Assembly: GCA_030686995.1 (NCBI GenBank)
Contig: CM060681.1
Location: 162,899,333-162,963,332, forward strand
Direction: 5' to 3'
DNA length: 64,000 bases
Source of the DNA: Artemisia argyi
Taxonomy: Eukaryota > Streptophyta > Magnoliopsida > Asterales > Asteraceae
Shown here: piece by piece, positions 57,053-64,000 of the stretch
Numbering within the stretch: position 1 is the first letter of the stretch
Layout: every line of letters begins with the position of its first letter
Notes under the pieces: model-generated
What the model saw: only the letters and a program-made list of their open reading frames with translations
Told to the model about the DNA's origin: nothing
Database searches by the model: none
Made by a program: the position numbers and the translations under genes

Positions 57053-57476
57053 TGATTAAGGTAGAATAACAACCACGAGTCAACAGACATAAAGGCGGTG
57101 GTGAAAGTGTGAATGAATCTGGAACATACTGGATGAACTAAAATATACACAGATGTGTTGTATATTAGCAAAGGATTAGGTTAAATAAGCAACTATTTCT
57201 GCTATTACAAGGTCATAACGTGAAAACGGGGGTGAACAGGAAAAGAGGAAACACCTTTGGGCCAATGAGAAAGTGGCACACGGTCCACTAAAATACTGTT
57301 GGGCTACTGTTTGTACTTTAGAATTAATCAGGAACCAATAAGGAAACGAAATAGATGAAAAAGGACGCCTTAAGAAATTTCAAATTGCCTCGTGCAAAAA
57401 TGCTCTTTAGTATATATTATAATAGATAGTATAGTTTTCGTCAAATGGTAATCTTTTATTCGAATTCGATTATCAT
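57053..57476. other. Spacer after element I
   Basis: AT-rich sequence with no gene or repeat that I recognise. Confidence 0.45.
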
Positions 57477-57849
57477 GGGTGTGTTTGGTAGCAAGTGTAA
57501 AAAGCATTTTTGAGCAATTAGCATTTAGCGTTATTGGTTGTATGCTGGTTTAGAATGATCAGGAGTTAGCATTATGATGTAAAAAAAATAAAATAAAATA
57601 AAAAATAAAAAACTAAATGCTAAATGCTAAATGCTCTTTGGAATAGCATTTAAAGAGCTGTGGAATTAAAATATTACTTAAATACGCTATGCAACTTATT
57701 TAAAGAGTTTATATTTGAATATGTATGCCCTTTTATAACATTTTACACATTACTATTACAACTACAGCTACTCTACCAAACACTTTTATAAAATAAACTG
57801 CTACTGCTAACTACTTATCTGCTACTGTTAATTTTGACAAACATACCCC
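57477..57849. mobile_element. MITE-like element, about 370 bp
   Basis: Ends GGGTGTGTTTGGTA (57477-57490) and, inverted, GACAAACATACCCC (57836-57849) form imperfect terminal repeats. The inside has repeated AAATGCT/AGCATT words and no ORF. The GTGTTTGG termini fit small hAT-like MITEs of plants; the target duplication is unclear. Confidence 0.5.
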
Positions 57850-58297
57850 ATGTGTCACATTCTTGTCATAGTATATGCATAATGCATTTTGTGCAAAAAG
57901 CATTACCATTTAAGTGTGTGACTTTGCTATATGTGTTGATGTGTGGGCTAAGAGAGCAGGGTGAGAGAACGAATCACACACCAAACGCACCCATTAGAAC
58001 CAATGGCGTCGCCGTTGGCCATACCACCCAACTCGCCATCGTCTCGCCAAACGCACCTCCGCCAACCAAATGGCTTACGCCATTGGAAAAAAAGTTGTTG
58101 TTTTCTTTTCTTCTTTTTTTTCAAATTTAAAAAAATATGTGACTGATAGATTTTTTAAAATACCCTTTTTCACCTATAAATACCCATTTTTAACTAAATA
58201 AATTTCATACATTTAACCCAAATCACAATTTCAATACACTTTTTCATACATTTTTATCCACTCTTTCAAATTTTATACTCTGTTCTTTTCAAAAACC

Positions 58298-58528
58298 ATG
58301 GCTTGTAATCTCCAAACACTATCGAAGTAATCAATGATGGCGTTCAGAAACCTATTGACGTACCTTAGTCAGGAAAAAGGTATCGAATTGGCTGAGATGT
58401 TTAGAATCTCAAAAGCGGAAGAATTGAAGTTTCTTGTTATTGACACTAAAGGGATGCGGCGAGAAGATGTAGCGGGTATCGAAGAAATCAAAAACGCGAT
58501 CCGAGCAAAATATTTTGGCTCAACTTAA
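58298..58528 (+). pseudogene. NAM-associated/PIF-Harbinger partner protein, C-terminal fragment
   Basis: ATG 58298 opens MACNLQTLSK then TAA; the same frame reopens at 58334 for 64 codons. The residues EELKFLVIDTKGM and the following helix (IEEIKNAIRAKY) resemble the C-terminal end of plant NAM-associated proteins, which accompany PIF/Harbinger transposases. A TATAAATA at 58175-58182 and an A/C/T-rich leader precede it. The Myb-like N-terminal part is missing, so this is probably a deletion derivative. Confidence 0.45.
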
Positions 58529-59544
58529 ATGTCAATTTTTTTTTAATTGTAATTTTAATTTATGTTTAATAAAATGTGTTTGTTTATTAATAAGATAGTG
58601 GTATGGTACCAATAACATGTTATTGGTATGATATGAAAAAGGGTGTTTTAGTTATTGGTGTGCTACTAAAAGGGGATGATGTAGCGCTGAGTTGGCATAC
58701 CAAAATATATGATTAACATGTTATGACACCCACCACTCTAAGAGCCCTTGGTATAATAAATTGGGTTATGCCATAACTCACTGTCACGTCAATGTCACAT
58801 CAGCGTTAACATTTTAACCTTAACACACAAAAAAGACCCCTTAGAGCATAAGTTGTCTTAACCTAGGGTGAAACTTTCACTCAGTACCACGTCAGCGCCA
58901 CATTAGCTTTAACATTTTCACCTTAACTCAAAAAATGACACCCCTTATCATCACTTAACCTTAACTAACTAAAAATAAAAAAATAAATAAAAAAATAAAA
59001 ATTGGCCCCACTTTTTTTCTTCTTTTCCATTTATAAAATAAAAAATAACATGTTTTTTAAAGTTAACTAAATTTTACAATATTTATTTTTTTTACTTTTG
59101 AAAAAGAAAAAAACACAAGGACTAAAAATGTATATTTACAAAACTAGTTTTCTTCCACCCTATAAACATACACCTGCAACACCACCACACACACGAAAAC
59201 AAACACTATAAACACACACACGTTATACAAACACACACAGAAAACATACACACCCACGCACCAAAACCCATTTAAAAAGAAAAAAAAAAGAAAAAGAAAA
59301 GAAAGAAATCGCCCTTCACACAGCGTTAAGGGGTTAACGTGCCTCGTTAACTCATCCTTAACGTGGGTACTCGTTGTGTTAACGCAAGGTTTAACATGAG
59401 AAAGTTAAGTTTAACCTGGGTTTCTGGTCAAGACACCTTATGCTCTTATCATAACTCAACTATAACTCAACATTTTGGGCCTCACTTGTTTATTAAAAAA
59501 AAATAATAAAAAAAAAATAAATCAACCCCTAAACTAAAACTAGA
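58529..59544. other. Low-complexity spacer with an old duplication
   Basis: No gene. Blocks with CACGTCA...CATCAGCGTTAACATTTTAACCTTAAC (near 58780) and CACGTCAGCGCCACATTAGCTTTAACATTTTCACCTTAAC (near 58890) are diverged copies about 110 bases apart. A-rich and CA-rich simple stretches follow. Confidence 0.5.
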
Positions 59545-60390
<846 letters not shown>

Positions 60391-60625
60391 ATTTAATAAA
60401 AACATTATGTGAGCCAAACACAATTCATTCAACCCCTAACCTAAAAATAATACTACATTTAATAAATAACGTAAAATTAAAACTTAAAGATTACATTACG
60501 AATTAAAAACTAATAAAAATAAAAAATAAATGTTACAACTTATAAAAATACAAAATTAAAAAAATACAAAATAAAAAAACATAAAGGAAACTACAATATA
60601 TAGAAATTACGAAATACAAATAAAT
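60391..60625. other. AT-rich 3' flank of the 60626-60829 fragment
   Basis: Mostly A-rich with no ORF; it may be the 3' untranslated region of the minus-strand fragment. Confidence 0.4.
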
Positions 60626-60829
60626 CTACTGGTGTGGTTCCAAACCATTTTTTTTGATGATTTTATCTTTTTCCGCGTCGATCCAACCTGTTGTTTTTGC
60701 ATCCAAGTTGGAAGTGTCAATCATAAGAAATTTCATCTCTTCCAACTTTTGTATCGTTTGATCTTTTTCTTTTGCCACACGATACACCTCTTGGGCCGCT
60801 TCCCTTTTGACACGATACTCAGATGTCAT
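60626..60829 (-). pseudogene. NAM-associated/PIF-Harbinger partner protein, fragment cut by F
   Basis: 67 codons on the minus strand: a charged helical part (RVKREAAQEVYRVAKEKDQ), then EEMKFLMIDTSNLD and a last helix (WIDAEKDKIIKK). It is clearly related to the fragment at 58334-58528 (EELKFLVIDT). LTR F starts three bases upstream of the apparent ATG, so the natural N-terminus probably lay beyond F. Confidence 0.5.
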
Positions 60830-60831
60830 AA

Positions 60832-63800
60832 TGATGAGTGCTCAAACACTCATCATTTTTTGTCAAATCTGAACTGCAAAACGTACAAAAACACTCAGAA
60901 ATGCATCAAAATACTGAAAATATTCCAAAATTGTGTTTTATATGTTTTAGATGCAAAATGAGCAAATACAGATGAAAAACGTAAAAAGTTTGCATAATTG
61001 GCAGTTTCAGTCCCTCAACTTTCAACATTTGACAAAATCAGTCCCTGTGCATAAATTTTGAAAGAAAAGTCAATCCAAGTCTTTTATAAGTGAAAAATTA
61101 TCAAAAACGATCCTTGGATAAAAAGTTTTGAAAATTTACATTTTGGTCCCTAATGTTTCAACAATTGGCAAATTTGGTCCTTGGATGCTAAAAATTGGAA
61201 AATTATCATTTATGGCCCTTGGATTATGGGAACTTGGTAACTACTACCCTTGGATAACTTTGGAACAGTATCAAATCCTACCCCTAAACTTTTCAGTATT
61301 TACATTTTTGGTCCTTGTCTTATTTAACCTAAACCAAATGGACCCTTTATATTATTAGCCTAAACCAAAACCAATCCAACCCCAACCTGATCCAGTCCAC
61401 ACCTATACCCAGGCCCAAAAATTACCAAAGCCCACCCACACCCATTTTAATAATAAAACGGGTCAACCAAGGTCAACCCTCCCCTTCCCACTTTTTGCCG
61501 CCATAACCAAAACACCACACCCTACCCCTTACCTCTGCCATCTCCAACATCCATGTCCCCCCCCCCCTCCACTCTCCAACCTGCCTATCAGCCTCCCTAC
61601 TCCACCACCTCTATAAGTCAACCCCAACATCCCCAACACACTTGTCCCCAAACCCACGACCTCCAATTGGGCGCCAATATGAATTAAGGGCTGAGGTTCA
61701 TCCAAAGTAGATTCAACGGCTGGGATTTGTGCACAAGAGACACAAGAAGAGTATCCATAGCTTCTCCACTGAAAGAGAAAGCAGAAGAAATCAGGAGACC
61801 TCTTATTTATTTTTAGTATAAATAACTCATGTTTTGTAGCCTTCAAAGGCAGTAGGATTTAGTAGTTAATTTAGGTTTTAGTAATTTTATGTTTAGTTTT
61901 TAAGTTTCCCCTATTGTACTCTTTTATTATATATCAATGCAATTTAAGTTTTATAATTAATTCTCAAACTGCTTCTTTAATTCTGCTTATTTAAATTGCT
62001 TATTTTATGTTAGTCATTGCTTATTAGGTTTATTGTATGCCATTTGAGATATAATATGCTTAGTTGAGTGTTTAGAAGTTATAGCTTTAGTTTTCTACTC
62101 TTGGCTGCATATTTTAGCTTATATTAGTTTTGTCTAAACTGCTTATCTATTTCCTGCTTATTACTATTGCTCCTTTTCTGATTCATTTTAGGCTATTTAG
62201 TGTATATATAGTTTAGTGTATGTTGTGCTTTCAATATCATGGCCTAAAAACCTGTTTCTCAGCAAAAATCTCTCAACAGCAGACCCCATTAGGGGTGTTT
62301 GGCATAAGATGATTTGCTGAGATTGCTTTTGTTTTAGAAAGAATGAGTAGTTAAGTTTCATTACTTGGCATGAATTTAGATTAACCATAGCATAAAAACA
62401 GTAGGTCCTATAGTAAAAAGTCAAAGTTAGCCTATAAGAAAATTTCTGTTAGCAAAAGTGAGTTTTGAAGCATGTTATTCTGAAGTATGTTAGAAGTAGT
62501 GTTCATCTAGGTTCTATAGCTATTAAATTAGATAACCATATCATCTAGGAGGAGAATAGATCAGTATAAATTCATATTAGTCAAAGAGTCAGTTAAATCA
62601 AAAAGTCAATTTAGTTTATCACTCAGATTTTGGTGTAACTTTGGAAGCAATTGTAGGATTTATAATTGATTGGATTTAAATTGTTTATGCTGAATTTGGA
62701 AGTTTGGAAGTAAGGGAACCTATATCAAAAGAAAATTTTCTGTTTGGATTTTGTTTGCTTATTTAAATCTCTTATCAAAGTTGTCTGTTCTCACTATAAG
62801 CTCCCCTGCACCCAGGTTTTGAGTAAATTTCAATTGGCCGTAAGTAGTTCAATACTAGGTGAAATTTCTTGATCTTTGTTGATTTAGAAAGTCCCCTAGG
62901 CAGACTTTAGATAAATGCTTTTAGTTTAGGTTTAACTGCTTGTAGTGCTTTTTAATAAGCCATCTTTTGGCTTATTCTGACTGCTGCTGCTGTGTGCTCT
63001 TAACACAACTGAGCTTGTTGATTTTTGTTCCTGAATGATCTAAGCTTGTTGGACTATTGTAATTAGTTAGATTTTGCTTACCTGTCAGTGTACTTTTGTG
63101 TAGTTTAGATTTTGCTTACCTGTCAGTGTACTTTTCTGTAGTTTATTTGGCTTTGGTTCATTTGTTTATCTTGGCATACTGCTTATGGCATTAGGCTCAC
63201 TTAAAAGCTATTAGCCCATTTGTTGGTCATTCAGACTTGCTTAAGCCTGTGTAATTTCTCCTGTTTGAGTTGTTTTAAGTGCCCCAAGCCTGTGCACCTT
63301 AGTTTCTTAGTTGTAAGCTTGTGGGTGTAGTTTTTAGCTTGTATGGCTTTCATAAATCCACACTGAGCCAATTCACTGACTCAGTGGTGACCAGGCTCAC
63401 AAGCCCTTTTCCTTTGCATCTAACTTGTTCATTAATCACCATTAGCTTTTGATATTTATTGTTATGTGTAGCTCTTCTGGCATAGTACAAGATCATGTGC
63501 TCATTTTCCTATTTCTTGCTTATTTATCTGTTTATTTTGCCCCTTCAATGTTGCCTCACCATCTAATTCATACTGAGTGGCCAGTATTCACTAGCCAATT
63601 TTACAAGCTCTTGTAGAGCTTGCCTGTGGTGATAAGCTCAAGCTCATGGGCATTTTCAGAAGCTCTCCTAGCTAACTCATTGGTGGAAGCTTTTCCTTAC
63701 ACCCCTGAGCTTATTTGGTAGGCCCAAATCACCCTTTAAGTTGCTTGCAGACCTGCTTATTGGTCTGTGGTATTTGGAGTTGCTTATTTGGGAGTCCCAA

Positions 63801-64000
63801 CTTATTCAGTGAACTTTCTTCTTTTTTCTAGTTTATTTGGAACTCATCTCACTAGTTTCCATCTTATTGTACCTTAGGTTCAGCTATGTAGCTTGTTGAT
63901 TGGCTTTTTCATCTTAAAATTCTCTTTTAGCTTATTATTGTGAACTGTGGCATTCATAAGCTTGTAATAAGCTTATTTTAGGTTTTCAAAAAAGGTTTCT
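60832..64000 (+). mobile_element. Element F: long LTR of the E family, runs off the window
   Basis: It begins TGATGAGTGCTC at 60832 and follows the reverse complement of E in order: AATCTGAACTGC, GTGTTTTATATGTTT, GATGAAAAACGTA, CATAATTGGCAGTTTCAGTCCCTCAA, then repeated GTCCCT/GGTCCTTGG units and a GGGTCAACC patch. A TATA-like AGTATAAATAA is at about 61818. From 61,900 the sequence is T-rich with many GCTTATT words and no ORF. The end and target duplication are outside the window. Confidence 0.7.

Overview
The window looks like a heterochromatic stretch of a dicot plant genome. Coding matches are to plant LTR-retrotransposon proteins, the rest is AT-rich, and nothing resembles a bacterial operon or a normal spliced host gene. 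The protein types (SIRE-like copia with extra ORFs, Athila-like gag/protease) are ones I associate with Asteraceae, but that is recall, not a search.

About 1.2-48.8 kb is one set of elements nested inside each other, resolved by exact 5-bp target-site duplications (TSDs). The oldest layer is G (Athila-like gypsy, 5' end missing, 43331-48845). C, a similar element (from about 1237; 3' LTR 41876-43330), sits against G. C is interrupted three times: by a SIRE-like copia element A (3234-23345, TSD TTTTA), by an inverted gag-only gypsy D (24132-35982, TSD CACAG), and by a non-LTR element with a reverse transcriptase and a probable restriction-like endonuclease, lying between (TAA)n tracts (37215-41323). 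A is itself interrupted by the small gypsy B (11801-18562, TSD GTATG), D by a 4.1-kb solo LTR E (28122-32199, TSD ACGAC), and G by a solo LTR H (45401-46840, TSD ATACG). A separate gypsy, I (50199-57047, TSD TTAAT), follows a 1.35-kb spacer.

The Athila-like elements B, D and I have LTRs, a tRNA-Asp-type primer site and a single ORF, but no reverse transcriptase or integrase, so they look non-autonomous. They share about 2.5 kb of noncoding internal sequence with recurring motifs: four copies of a polypurine-like motif, a hairpin, and TGACGNCGTCA palindromes that are also arrayed in the LTR promoters. Their LTRs carry a second stretch complementary to tRNA-Asp about 90 nt before the primer site.

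Copia A has gag, a frameshifted pol (protease, integrase, RT, RNase H), and then an unusual divergent pair: a 145-aa antisense ORF and a sense ORF of about 1,160 codons, broken by B and three stops. The right end (57-64 kb) holds MITE-like fold-back elements, two fragments resembling NAM-associated/PIF-Harbinger partner proteins, a large TTA/TAA array, and the start of a second long LTR (F) of E's family that runs off the window. The most unusual item is the non-LTR element, whose zinc finger/RT/CCHC/endonuclease-like layout and TAA flanks recall R2/R4-Dong-type elements rather than the L1 and RTE types usual in plants.
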